A model generated the notes under the pieces. The model did not search any database. It saw only the letters and a program-made list of their open reading frames with translations, and had not been told where the DNA came from. Made by a program: the position numbers and the translations under genes. From positions 1-64,000 of the forward strand of contig DASVRA010000023.1 in the NCBI GenBank assembly GCA_036388855.1: a stretch of 64,000 nt of DNA. Direction: 5' to 3'. Within the stretch, counting starts at the first letter, position 1. Every line of letters starts with the position of its first letter. This DNA is from DASVRA01 sp036388855. GTDB taxonomy: Bacteria > Pseudomonadota > Alphaproteobacteria > Caulobacterales > Caulobacteraceae. Shown here piece after piece: positions 33,240 to 41,857 of the stretch.

Positions 33240-36140
33240 ATGCCCGACGACGCGACCCCGCCGCGCGATTATCGCGATACCGTTTTCCTGCCGCAGACGC
33301 CCTTCCCCATGCGCGCAGGCCTACCCCAGAAAGAGCCGCAGATCTTGGAGCGGTGGGCGGACCAGGACATCTATAGGGCCATGCGCGCCGTGCGGCATGC
33401 CAAGGGCGCCCCGCTGTTCGTCCTGCATGATGGGCCTCCCTACGCCAACGGCGCCATCCACATCGGTCACGCGCTCAACAAGATCCTCAAGGACTTCGTA
33501 GTCCGTTCGCGCTTCCTGCTCGGCTTCGACGTCGACTACGTTCCCGGCTGGGACTGCCACGGCCTGCCGATTGAGTGGAAGATCGAGGAGGAATACCGCA
33601 AGACAGGCCGCCGCAAGGACGAGATCCCTCCGGCCGAGTTCCGCGCCCGCTGCCGCGAGTATGCCGCCCACTGGATCGAGGTGCAGAAGGCGGAGTTCAA
33701 GCGGCTGGGCGTGCTCGGAGACTGGGACAACCGCTACTCCACCATGGACTTCGCGTCGGAAGCCGCCATCGTCGGCGAGTTCCACAAATTCCTGATGTCG
33801 GGGCAGCTCTACCGCGGCTCCAAGCCGGTGATGTGGAGCCCGGTCGAGCGCACCGCGCTGGCCGACGCCGAGGTCGAATACCACGACCACGTCTCGCCCA
33901 CGATCTGGGTGAAGTTTCCGGTCAGCGCCTATGAAGAGGAGCGCTACGCCCACTCCGGAGACGAGCGGGGCGACAACGTCTTTCGCCTGCAGCCGAACGA
34001 CGCCTCGATCGTGATCTGGACCACCACGCCCTGGACCATCCCAGGCAACCGCGCCATCGCCTATGGGCCGCAGATCGCCTACGGCCTCTACGAGGTCGAG
34101 GCGATGGAGACGGGGCTGGAGTTCGAGCCCTGGGCCCAGCCTGGCGACCGGCTGATCCTCGCCGACAAGCTGGCCGAGGAGGTTCGCGCCGCGGCGAAGA
34201 TCGCGGCATGGCGCCGGGTCGAGGATGTCGATCCCGAGGGTCTGATCTGCCGCCACCCCCTCTACACCCTCGACGAAGGTTACGGCTTCGAAGTCCCGTT
34301 GCTCCCCGGCGAGCACGTCACCGAGGACGCCGGCACGGGCTTCGTCCACACCGCGCCCGGCCATGGCGCCGAGGACTACGCCGTCTGGCTGAAGAGCGGC
34401 CGCCGCGACATCCCCGAGACCGTCGATCCCGACGGCGCCTTCTATGCGCATGTGCCGCTGTTTGGCGGTCTGAAGGTGCTGGAGACCGAAGGTAAGAAGG
34501 CCGGCAAGTTCGGCGGCGCCAACGGCGCGGTGATCGACAAGCTGATTGAAGCCGAAAACCTGCTCGCCCGCGGCCGCCTGGAGCACAGCTACCCCCACAG
34601 CTGGCGCTCCAAGGCCCCCGTGATCTTCCGCAACACGCCGCAGTGGTTCATCCGCATGGACGAGCCGCTGAACGAGGGAGTGACGCTACGCGACACCGCC
34701 CTCGCCGCCATCGACGCCACCGCCTTCTTCCCCGAGGCTGGCCGCAACCGCATCCGCGGCATGGTCGAGGGGCGCCCCGACTGGCTGATCAGCCGCCAGC
34801 GCGCCTGGGGCACGCCGCTCGCCATGTTCGTGGACAAGGCCACCGGAGAGCCCCTGCGCGACCCGGGGGTGAACGCCCGCGTCGGAGAGCTGATCGCCGC
34901 CGAGGGCGCCGACGCGTGGTTCACCCGCCCCGCCGCCGATTTCCTGGGCGGCCTCGACGCTGACGCCTACGAGAAGATCGACGACATTCTCGACGTCTGG
35001 TTTGACTCCGGCTCCACCCACGCCTTCACTCTGGAGGGCCGCGCCGGCAGCCGCTGGCCCGCCGACCTCTACCTCGAAGGCTCCGACCAGCACCGCGGCT
35101 GGTTCCAGTCCTCGCTGCTCGAATCCTGCGGCACGCGCGGCCGCGCGCCATACGGCGCGGTCCTGACCCACGGCTTCACGCTGGACGAGGCCGGGGAGAA
35201 GATGTCGAAGTCGCGCGGCAACACCACCGAGCCGCAGGCGATCATCAAGGATTCCGGCGCCGACATCCTGCGCCTGTGGGCGGCCATGGTCGACTATTCC
35301 GACGACCAGCGCATCGGCAAGCAGATCCTCCAGACCACAGCCGACGCCTACCGCAAGCTCCGCAACACCGTGCGCTACCTGCTCGGCGCCCTCCACGGCT
35401 TCACTGAAGCCGAACGCGTGGAATTGGCGGACATGCCGCCGCTCGAGCGCTTCATCCTGCACCGCCTGTGGGAGCTGGACCGCCAGGTCCGCGCCGCCTA
35501 CGAGCGCTATGACTTCAAGGAGGCCTGGCGCCAGGGCGCCGAATTCAACTCCAACGACCTCTCCGCCCTCTACTTCGACATCCGCAAGGACGCGCTCTAC
35601 TGCGACGCACCGGCGAGCCTGCGCCGCCGCGCCTGCCGCACGGTGATGGACCTGGTGTTCGAGCGGCTGACGGCATGGCTCTCGCCGCTGATCCCCTTCA
35701 CCATGGAGGAGGCGTGGCAGACGCGGTTTGAGGGAGCGCCGTCCAACCTACTGCGGGTGATCCCGGAGACGCCACCTGAGTGGCGGAACGAGGAAGAAGC
35801 CGAGCGATGGGCGAAGGTGCAGCGGGTGCTGCGGACTGTAACTGCCGGGATAGAAGAGGTTCGCCAGGCGAAGCGCATTGGCGGAGCGCTTGAGGCCGCT
35901 CCGCGCGTCACTGCTCCTCGTGAAGGTGTGGAGGCCTTCAGCGGCCTTGACCCTGCGGAGGTCTTCCGGACCAGCCAAGCGCAACTGGAAGCAGGAGATG
36001 ATGAAGGCGAGGAAGCAATCCTTACCGCGGTCATCGAATATGCACGGGGGCAGAAGTGTAATCGCTGCTGGCGCATCCTGCCGGAGGTGACGCCGCCGCG
36101 GAACCTGTGTGGGCGGTGCTCAGAGGTGCTGAACTCATGA
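33240..36140 (+). CDS. ileS: Isoleucine-tRNA ligase
   Basis: Class I aminoacyl-tRNA synthetase for isoleucine. 966 residues. The HIGH motif is at 74-77 in PPYANGAIHIGHALNKI and KMSKS is in GEKMSKSRGNT. The editing (CP1) domain contains WTTTPWTIPGNRAIAYG and GTGFVHTAPGHGAEDY. The anticodon-binding domain is followed by a C-terminal zinc finger (CNRCWRILPEV and NLCGRCSEVL). It precedes lspA, as in most proteobacteria. The last 300 bases are somewhat less GC-rich than the rest. Confidence 0.96.
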   Translation: MPDDATPPRDYRDTVFLPQTPFPMRAGLPQKEPQILERWADQDIYRAMRAVRHAKGAPLFVLHDGPPYANGAIHIGHALNKILKDFVVRSRFLLGFDVDYVPGWDCHGLPIEWKIEEEYRKTGRRKDEIPPAEFRARCREYAAHWIEVQKAEFKRLGVLGDWDNRYSTMDFASEAAIVGEFHKFLMSGQLYRGSKPVMWSPVERTALADAEVEYHDHVSPTIWVKFPVSAYEEERYAHSGDERGDNVFRLQPNDASIVIWTTTPWTIPGNRAIAYGPQIAYGLYEVEAMETGLEFEPWAQPGDRLILADKLAEEVRAAAKIAAWRRVEDVDPEGLICRHPLYTLDEGYGFEVPLLPGEHVTEDAGTGFVHTAPGHGAEDYAVWLKSGRRDIPETVDPDGAFYAHVPLFGGLKVLETEGKKAGKFGGANGAVIDKLIEAENLLARGRLEHSYPHSWRSKAPVIFRNTPQWFIRMDEPLNEGVTLRDTALAAIDATAFFPEAGRNRIRGMVEGRPDWLISRQRAWGTPLAMFVDKATGEPLRDPGVNARVGELIAAEGADAWFTRPAADFLGGLDADAYEKIDDILDVWFDSGSTHAFTLEGRAGSRWPADLYLEGSDQHRGWFQSSLLESCGTRGRAPYGAVLTHGFTLDEAGEKMSKSRGNTTEPQAIIKDSGADILRLWAAMVDYSDDQRIGKQILQTTADAYRKLRNTVRYLLGALHGFTEAERVELADMPPLERFILHRLWELDRQVRAAYERYDFKEAWRQGAEFNSNDLSALYFDIRKDALYCDAPASLRRRACRTVMDLVFERLTAWLSPLIPFTMEEAWQTRFEGAPSNLLRVIPETPPEWRNEEEAERWAKVQRVLRTVTAGIEEVRQAKRIGGALEAAPRVTAPREGVEAFSGLDPAEVFRTSQAQLEAGDDEGEEAILTAVIEYARGQKCNRCWRILPEVTPPRNLCGRCSEVLNS

Positions 36141-36142
36141 AA

Positions 36143-36246
36143 TCCGCTCATCCCCGCGAAAGCGAGGACCCAGGTGTTTTTTGGCTGTCGCGAAAAGCCG
36201 CAAAGTGAAAAAAGCCTGGGTTCCCGCTTTCGCGGGAATGAGCGGA
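36143..36246. repeat. Composite inverted repeat, family B copy 2 (contains the apparent lspA start)
   Basis: Left arm TCCGCTCATCCCCGCGAAAG (from 36143) and right arm CTTTCGCGGGAATGAGCGGA (to 36246) are near-perfect reverse complements, with a T-run and an A-run beside the spacer. It matches copy 1 at 23958-24071. The ATG at 36238-36240 used for lspA is inside the right arm. Confidence 0.8.
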
Positions 36247-36777
36247 AGCGGGGGGACCTTGCCAGACGAAAGCCGCCGCACGCTGGCGTTCCAGGCCTAT
36301 GCCCTCGCGCTGATGGTCGTCCTCCTCGACCAGCTCAGCAAGCTCTGGGTTCTGAATGGCCTCCACATAGCCGAGAGGGGACCGGTCGAGGTCCTCCCGT
36401 TCTTCCGCCTCCAGCTGGTCTGGAACCGCGGCGTCAGCTTCGGGCTGTTCCGCGCCGACGAGCACATGATGCGTTGGGCGCTCACCGGCTTCGCCGGGAT
36501 CGTGGTGGCCTTCCTCGCCGCCTGGGCCTGGCGCCAGACGCGGCGGCTGCCGGCGCTGGCGCTGGGGCTGATCATCGGCGGGGCGGCGGGCAACAATTTC
36601 ATCGACCGGCCCAGGTTCGGAGCGGTGGTCGACTTCCTCGATTTCAGCCCGATCTTCCCCTGGGTGTTCAACGTCGCCGACAGCGCGATCTCGATGGGCG
36701 TGGCGCTGCTGCTGCTCGACACCTTCCTGGACCGCGACAAGGCGTCTCCTCCGCAGGAGGGCCGCCTTGGCGCTTGA
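36238..36777 (+). CDS. lspA: Lipoprotein signal peptidase LspA
   Basis: Cleaves the signal peptide of prolipoproteins after lipidation. From ATG 36238 it has 179 residues and four membrane helices (about 17-38, 80-98, 106-121, 142-162). Catalytic aspartates are D132 (GAVVDFLDF) and D148 (FNVADSAIS), with GNNFIDR before them. The ATG lies in a family B repeat. A TTG at 36259 just outside the repeat, behind a G-rich stretch, is an alternative start giving 172 residues. The next gene encodes a lipoprotein, a likely substrate. Confidence 0.93.
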   Translation: MSGSGGTLPDESRRTLAFQAYALALMVVLLDQLSKLWVLNGLHIAERGPVEVLPFFRLQLVWNRGVSFGLFRADEHMMRWALTGFAGIVVAFLAAWAWRQTRRLPALALGLIIGGAAGNNFIDRPRFGAVVDFLDFSPIFPWVFNVADSAISMGVALLLLDTFLDRDKASPPQEGRLGA

Positions 36778-36831
36778 CCCTCGATGCGTTAATGCTCCGG
36801 CCTCGGGCCGGGGCGGCTTGGGTTCGGAGCC

Positions 36832-37353
36832 ATGAACCAGATGAAATTCTCTCGCGCGGCCGTGGCCGTCCTGCTCGCCGGCGCCTCGCTGGCCGGGTGC
36901 CAGACCGCCCAGCGAGCGCTCGGCCAGGGCAAGGTCGCGCCCGACGAGTTCCGCGTGGTCACCAAGGCCCCCCTGGTGGTGCCCCCCGACTACTCCCTAC
37001 GCCCCCCCGCCCCCGGCGCCGCACGTCCCGAGGAACTGCGCCCCGAATCCGCCGCGCGCGTGGCCGCGCTGAACGAGGCCCAGGCCCAGGCCCGCTCCAC
37101 CGGCGAAACCCTGCTGGTGCAAAAAGCCGGGGGCGCCCAGGCCGACCCGTTGGCCCGCTACGTCATCGACGATGAGTTCGGCGACATCGCCCACAAGGAC
37201 AAGAGCTTCGCCGACCGGGTGATGTTCTGGCGGCGCGACAACAGCGCTCCCGACCCGGCCGAGCAGCAGCGGGTGGCCGAGGTCACCGGCAGCCAGCAGG
37301 TCGTCATCGCCCCGAACCGGCGCAGCACCCGGCTGAAGCTGCCCGGGCTCTAA
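36832..37353 (+). CDS. DUF3035 lipoprotein
   Basis: 173 residues with a lipoprotein signal peptide (AAVAVLLAGASLAGC, lipobox LAGC, Cys at residue 23). The family segment FRVVTKAPLVVPPDYSLRPP follows. The C-terminal part contains DRVMFWRRDN and ends in RRSTRLKLPGL. DUF3035 proteins are found after lspA in many Alphaproteobacteria; their role is unknown, but they are presumably processed by the neighbouring LspA. Confidence 0.88.
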   Translation: MNQMKFSRAAVAVLLAGASLAGCQTAQRALGQGKVAPDEFRVVTKAPLVVPPDYSLRPPAPGAARPEELRPESAARVAALNEAQAQARSTGETLLVQKAGGAQADPLARYVIDDEFGDIAHKDKSFADRVMFWRRDNSAPDPAEQQRVAEVTGSQQVVIAPNRRSTRLKLPGL

Positions 37354-37368
37354 GCCGCGCCCCAGCCG

Positions 37369-38481
37369 ATGCTCTACCTGCACATCGGCTTCCACAAGGC
37401 GGGCTCAACCACGCTTCAGGCCTTCCTGAAGGCCAACACAGCGCAGTTCGCGGGGGCGGGCCTCCTCTATCCCGACATCGGCCGTGAGGCCCACCACGAC
37501 GCACACCACGCGCTGGCGGCCTCGCTCAGACCCGTGCGGGCCGACAGCGAGCAGACGGCGCGGCTTTGGAGCGACCTGCGGGAGCTAGCGCTCGGCCATC
37601 CCGGTGACGTGGCGATCTCCAGCGAGGGTCTGGACGCTGTCGATCCCGCCCCCCTGGGCCGGCTGATCGAAGGCGTGCCGGTGAAGGTGATCTGCTACCT
37701 GCGCGAGCTGCCCGGGCGGGTGGTGTCGATCTATAACCAGGCCACCAAGAACGGGAACAGCACGGTCGGTTTCGACCGTTTCTTCAAGCGCGAGCTCCGC
37801 CGTCTTCGCACCCCCTCCGCGCCCCGGCTGAAGGCGTATGCGGAGCTGTTCGGCCCCGAAAACGTCCGCGTCCGCTCGCTCGACGCGGCCGTGCTGGAGG
37901 GGGGCGAGCTGACCGCCGACTTCCTCGCCGCCCTTGGCTTGGGCGCGGACGCCGCCTCGCGCCTCCAGTTGGAAACAGTGGCGCCGGAGAATCGCTCGGC
38001 CGGGTGGCGCACCGTCGAGATCCTCCGCTCGCTCAACGCCGACGCCGATTGGCTCGACCCGGCCGAGGCCGAGATCGACGCCGACAACCCCGCCTCCGTA
38101 TTCGGCGCCCTGATGCGGGCGGCGATGGCGGCGGAGGCGCGACTCGGCTGGGACGAGCGCGGCCGCTACCTCTCGGCCGAGCAGATCGAGCGCGGCGTGG
38201 CCGCCCACAACGCCGACGTGGCCGAGGTCGAGGCCTTGGGCCTCGACGCGCGGCTCACCCGCATCTCGGCCGCCGACTACCGGCCGCGCGAGTTCCTGCC
38301 CGACATCTCCCTCTTGAGCGCCAAGGAGACCTCCGCCTTTTATCGCGAGATGGTTCGCGACCTGGGCGCCCAGATCATGGCCAAGCCCTGGCGCAAGGTC
38401 TTCGCCGGCCTGGCCGAACCGCCCCCTCCCGACCCGGAGCGGCAGGCGCGGCGGGACATCCGCTCCGGCCGCCGCGGCTGA
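37369..38481 (+). CDS. Sulfotransferase-like protein
   Basis: 370 residues, no signal peptide. The N terminus LHIGFHKAGSTTLQAFLKAN resembles the PAPS 5'-phosphosulfate loop of carbohydrate sulfotransferases (G-K-x-G-T/S-T/S). VKVICYLRELPGRVVSIYNQ resembles the 3'-phosphate loop with its Arg and Ser. The rest is helical and poorly conserved. I infer a sulfotransferase acting on a surface glycan or small molecule, but the acceptor is unknown and no PAPS-synthesis genes are nearby. It lies between the DUF3035 gene and mutL, where related genomes often carry other genes. Confidence 0.65.
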   Translation: MLYLHIGFHKAGSTTLQAFLKANTAQFAGAGLLYPDIGREAHHDAHHALAASLRPVRADSEQTARLWSDLRELALGHPGDVAISSEGLDAVDPAPLGRLIEGVPVKVICYLRELPGRVVSIYNQATKNGNSTVGFDRFFKRELRRLRTPSAPRLKAYAELFGPENVRVRSLDAAVLEGGELTADFLAALGLGADAASRLQLETVAPENRSAGWRTVEILRSLNADADWLDPAEAEIDADNPASVFGALMRAAMAAEARLGWDERGRYLSAEQIERGVAAHNADVAEVEALGLDARLTRISAADYRPREFLPDISLLSAKETSAFYREMVRDLGAQIMAKPWRKVFAGLAEPPPPDPERQARRDIRSGRRG

Positions 38482-38526
38482 GGATCACGGCGGATGGTGC
38501 TAAACTCACTCTTTTCGAGTCGCGCC

Positions 38527-40356
38527 ATGCCGATCCGCCGCCTGCCGCCTGAGACCGTCAACCGCATCGCCGCCGGCGAGGTGGTGGAGCGCCCGGCCAG
38601 CGCGGTGAAGGAGCTGGTCGAGAACGCGCTCGACGCCGGCGCCTCCCGCGTCGAAGTCCAGGCGGATGGAGGCGGTCTCGCCCGCATCCTCGTCGCCGAC
38701 GACGGCTGCGGCATGGGCCCGGACGAGCTGCCGCTGGCGGTGGAGCGGCACGCCACCTCCAAGCTGCGGCCGGACGAGGCGGGCGAATGGGACCTGCTGC
38801 ACATCTCCACGCTGGGGTTTCGCGGGGAGGCCCTGCCGTCGATCGGCTCGGTCGCGCGGCTGGCGCTGACCGCCCGCGCCAGGGGCGGCGAGGCGCACCT
38901 GATCGCGGTGGAAGGCGGGGCGGTGAGCCGCCCGCAGCCCTCGCCCTTCGCCGGCGAGCATGGCGCGCGGGTGGAGGTGCGCGACCTGTTCTTCGCCACG
39001 CCCGCGCGGCTGAAGTTCATGAAGAGCGAGCGAGCTGAGTGCATGGCCATCGCCGACGAGGTGAAGCGCCAGGCCATGGCGCATGAGGCGGTGGCTTTCG
39101 CGCTGGATCTCGATGGCCGCAAGGCGCTGCGGCTGCACGCCGAGCACCCGGGCTCCGAGGGGCGGCTGAAACGGCTGGCGGCGGTGATGGGGCGGGAGTT
39201 CGAGGACAACGCGCTGTTGATCGAACACGAGCGCGAGGGCGTGCGGCTCAGCGGCTACACGGGGCTGCCCACCTATTCGCGCGGCTCGTCTTCGCACCAA
39301 TACCTGTTCGTCAATGGCCGGCCGGTGCGCGACCGGCTGCTGCAAGGGGCGCTGCGCGGCGCCTACGCCGATTTCCTGGCGCGCGACCGCCACCCAATGG
39401 CGGCGTTATTCCTGGAACTCGACCCGCGCGAGGTGGACGTCAACGTCCATCCAGCCAAGGCCGAAGTGCGTTTCCGCGACCCGGCGCTGATCCGCGGCCT
39501 GATCGTCGGAGGGCTTCGTCATGCGCTGGCGGGCGCCGGCCACCGCGCCGCCACCACCACCGCCGGCCAAGCGCTGGCCGGGTTCAGGCCCGCCGCCGCG
39601 CCGTCATGGAGCCCTGCGGCCTGGCGAACCGGCGGTCCCCCGGCCTTGGCCTATGCCGCTCAGGCGGCCGCGGCGCTGCCTGGCGTGGCGGAGGCGTCGG
39701 CGCGCTTCGAAGTGGTGGACAAGGAGGACGTGGAAAGGCGGGACAACACGGGACAAACCGTGGTCGATCCGCTGGACTTTCCGCTCGGGGCGGCGCGGGC
39801 GCAGGTGCACGAGACCTACATCGTCGCCCAGACCCGCGACGGTATCGTGGTCGTCGACCAGCACGCAGCGCACGAGCGGCTGGTCTACGAGCGGATGAAG
39901 GCGGAGATGGCCGGCGGCGCCGTCTCCCGCCAGACGCTGCTGATGCCCGAGGTCGTTTCGCTCGACCCCTCCGAGGCCGAGCGGGTCGCGGGCCGCGCCG
40001 CCGAACTCGGCGAACTGGGCCTGGTGCTGGAGCCGTTCGGGCCGGGCGCGGTCCTGGTGCGCGAGACCCCTGCGCTGCTCGGCGACTGCGACGTGCAGGG
40101 GCTGGTGCGCGACATCGCCGACGACTTGGCCGAGAACGGCGCCCCGTTGGCGCTGAAGGAGCGGCTGGCGGCGATCTGCGGGACCATGGCGTGCCACGGC
40201 AGCGTGCGGGCGGGGCGGCGCCTCACCGCCGCCGAGATGAACGCCCTGCTGCGCCAGATGGAGGCCACGCCGCACTCCGGCCAATGCAACCACGGCCGCC
40301 CCACCTACGTGGAACTCAAGCTCTCCGACATCGAACGGCTGTTCGGCCGGCGCTAG
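38527..40356 (+). CDS. mutL: DNA mismatch repair protein MutL
   Basis: Coordinates mismatch repair between MutS and the downstream nuclease. ATG 38527 (MPIRRLPPETVNRIAAGEVVERP) gives 609 residues. The GHKL ATPase motifs are ELVENALDAGASRVEV, DDGCGMG and GFRGEALPSIGSVA. The transducer domain contains QYLFVNGRPV and the PAKAEVRF segment. The C-terminal dimerisation part carries QHAAHERLVYERMK, ACHGSVRAG and the end motif TPHSGQCNHGRPT. The QHAAHERL and CNHGRPT patterns suggest endonuclease-type C-terminal features; no mutH is visible here. The stop shares a CTAG with the opposing gene. Confidence 0.95.
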   Translation: MPIRRLPPETVNRIAAGEVVERPASAVKELVENALDAGASRVEVQADGGGLARILVADDGCGMGPDELPLAVERHATSKLRPDEAGEWDLLHISTLGFRGEALPSIGSVARLALTARARGGEAHLIAVEGGAVSRPQPSPFAGEHGARVEVRDLFFATPARLKFMKSERAECMAIADEVKRQAMAHEAVAFALDLDGRKALRLHAEHPGSEGRLKRLAAVMGREFEDNALLIEHEREGVRLSGYTGLPTYSRGSSSHQYLFVNGRPVRDRLLQGALRGAYADFLARDRHPMAALFLELDPREVDVNVHPAKAEVRFRDPALIRGLIVGGLRHALAGAGHRAATTTAGQALAGFRPAAAPSWSPAAWRTGGPPALAYAAQAAAALPGVAEASARFEVVDKEDVERRDNTGQTVVDPLDFPLGAARAQVHETYIVAQTRDGIVVVDQHAAHERLVYERMKAEMAGGAVSRQTLLMPEVVSLDPSEAERVAGRAAELGELGLVLEPFGPGAVLVRETPALLGDCDVQGLVRDIADDLAENGAPLALKERLAAICGTMACHGSVRAGRRLTAAEMNALLRQMEATPHSGQCNHGRPTYVELKLSDIERLFGRR

Positions 40357-41111
40357 CCCAGCTCCAGCTCCGCCCGCGAGGCCTGCGCCAACACCTGAGC
40401 CTTGGGCGTGATCTTTTCCGGCGCCTGAGGGGCGGGGAACAGGGCGATCAGGCGGTCGACCTGCGGCTTGGCGGCCTTGGCGCGCGGATCCGCCGCCTTG
40501 GCCAGGAGGTCCTGCGCCGACAGCGCCGCCCCGAGCGCGTGCTGGTATTCGATGGCGTCCACCACGCCCTCGTGCTCGACGTTGCCGTAGAGGCCGGAGG
40601 CGATGCTCACCAGGCCGCGCGCCACCGCCGCCGGGTCGCCGCCGGCCTTGGCCTGGAGCCGGTCGAGTTCGGCGATAGCGGCTTTGAGCTCGGCGGGCGC
40701 GCCGGTCTGCGCCGCCTTGCGCAGCACCGCCTCGTTCGCGCCCAGCCGCTGGAACACCGCCTTTTCCGTGTCGTAGGCTTCGAGCAGCCCCTGGCCGGCC
40801 AGGGCCGCGGCCGCGTCGGCGCCCTCGGTCTGGCGCTGGGCGATCAGGAAGAAGCCTTTCAGCTGCGCCACATGCAGCGCCGGCTTGCTCGCGGCAGGCG
40901 TGGCGGCGTAGGCGCCGGCCGCTCCGGCCTCGCCGCCTTCGCCGCCCGCGCCCTCGCCGCCTTCGCCCGCGGCCTCGGCTGGCGCGGAGGATGCGGCGGC
41001 GGCCTCGCCGCCCTCCCCCGCTGCGCTCTTGCCGCCGCCTTCGCCGCCGCAAGCGGCGAGCAGCAGGGCGGCGGAGGCGGAGGTCCACAGCAGGGGGCGG
41101 AATTCAATCAT
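40353..41111 (-). CDS. Ala/Gly/Glu-rich lipoprotein of unknown function
   Basis: 252 residues with a lipoprotein signal (LLWTSASAALLLAACGGEGG, Cys at about residue 21). A low-complexity Gly/Glu/Ala spacer runs to about residue 75. A helical domain follows (about 80-250) with LKGFFLIAQRQTEGA, KAAIAELDRLQAKA and YGNVEHEGVVDAIEYQHALG. I recognise no family with certainty. Its TAG overlaps the mutL TAG on the other strand through the palindrome CTAG at 40353-40356. Confidence 0.7.
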   Translation of the reverse strand: MIEFRPLLWTSASAALLLAACGGEGGGKSAAGEGGEAAAASSAPAEAAGEGGEGAGGEGGEAGAAGAYAATPAASKPALHVAQLKGFFLIAQRQTEGADAAAALAGQGLLEAYDTEKAVFQRLGANEAVLRKAAQTGAPAELKAAIAELDRLQAKAGGDPAAVARGLVSIASGLYGNVEHEGVVDAIEYQHALGAALSAQDLLAKAADPRAKAAKPQVDRLIALFPAPQAPEKITPKAQVLAQASRAELELG

Positions 41112-41191
41112 CTAGCGGCTCCAATCCAACGCCGGTGAACCACGCGGCGCCGCTAGTTGCAAGTCGTTCGCAAAAATGGGACGCACCCGCC

Positions 41192-41851
41192 ATGCTGATG
41201 ATCGAGGGCGTGCTGGCGGCGGAGGACCTGGAGCGGGTGCGCGCGGGCCTGGCCCAGGCGCCGTTCCGCGACGGCCGCGCCACCGCCGGGGGCGAAGCGC
41301 GCAAGGTGAAGGCGAACCGGCAGGCGCTCGGGTCCGACGGGACGGTCGGCGCGCTGGCGCGTTTCGTTGCCCAGGCGCTGGCTCGAAACGAACTGCTCCA
41401 GCTCTACGCGCGTCCCGCGAAGTGCTCGCCGGTGATGTTCAACCGTTACGGCCCGGGCGAGCGCTACGGTTTGCATACCGACGACGCCTTCATGGCCGAG
41501 GGCGAGGAGCGGCTTCGGACCGACCTATCCTTCACCTTGTTCCTCTCTGAACCCGACAGCTATGACGGCGGCGAGCTGGTGGTGATCGGCAGCGAGGGCG
41601 AGCGCGCGGTCAAGCTCCCCGCAGGGTCGCTGATCCTCTATCCCACCGGCGCGCTGCACCGGGTGGCGGAGGTGACGGCGGGCGAGCGGCTGGCCGCGGT
41701 CGGCTGGATCCAGAGCCTCCTGCGGCGTTCCGATCAGCGCGAGCTGCTGTTCGACCTCGCCCGGCTGCGGCGGGCGGTCGGCGCGGGCGAGAGCCGCCTG
41801 CTGCTCGACAAGTCGCTCGGCGCCCTGCTGCGGATGTGGGGCGAGGGCTGA
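41192..41851 (+). CDS. piuC: Fe(II)/2-oxoglutarate dioxygenase, PiuC/YbiX type
   Basis: PKHD-type hydroxylase, a family often linked to iron and TonB-receptor genes. Start chosen at ATG 41192 (MLMIEGVLAAEDLERVRAGL), giving 219 residues, close to the family's 225; upstream frame is low-complexity shadow. The metal triad is H95, D97 (LHTDDAF) and H156 (ALHRV), with R166 (GERLAAV) for 2-oxoglutarate. LSEPDSYDGGELVV is a strong family signature. It is convergent with a second, unrelated-looking 2OG oxygenase. The native substrate is not known. Confidence 0.87.
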   Translation: MLMIEGVLAAEDLERVRAGLAQAPFRDGRATAGGEARKVKANRQALGSDGTVGALARFVAQALARNELLQLYARPAKCSPVMFNRYGPGERYGLHTDDAFMAEGEERLRTDLSFTLFLSEPDSYDGGELVVIGSEGERAVKLPAGSLILYPTGALHRVAEVTAGERLAAVGWIQSLLRRSDQRELLFDLARLRRAVGAGESRLLLDKSLGALLRMWGEG

Positions 41852-41857
41852 CGGCGC

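Noticed and set aside
39604..41088. A 494-codon minus-strand frame spanning the mutL end and the lipoprotein gene
   Set aside because: Its first part is an Arg-rich shadow of the lipoprotein gene and the rest is antisense to mutL.
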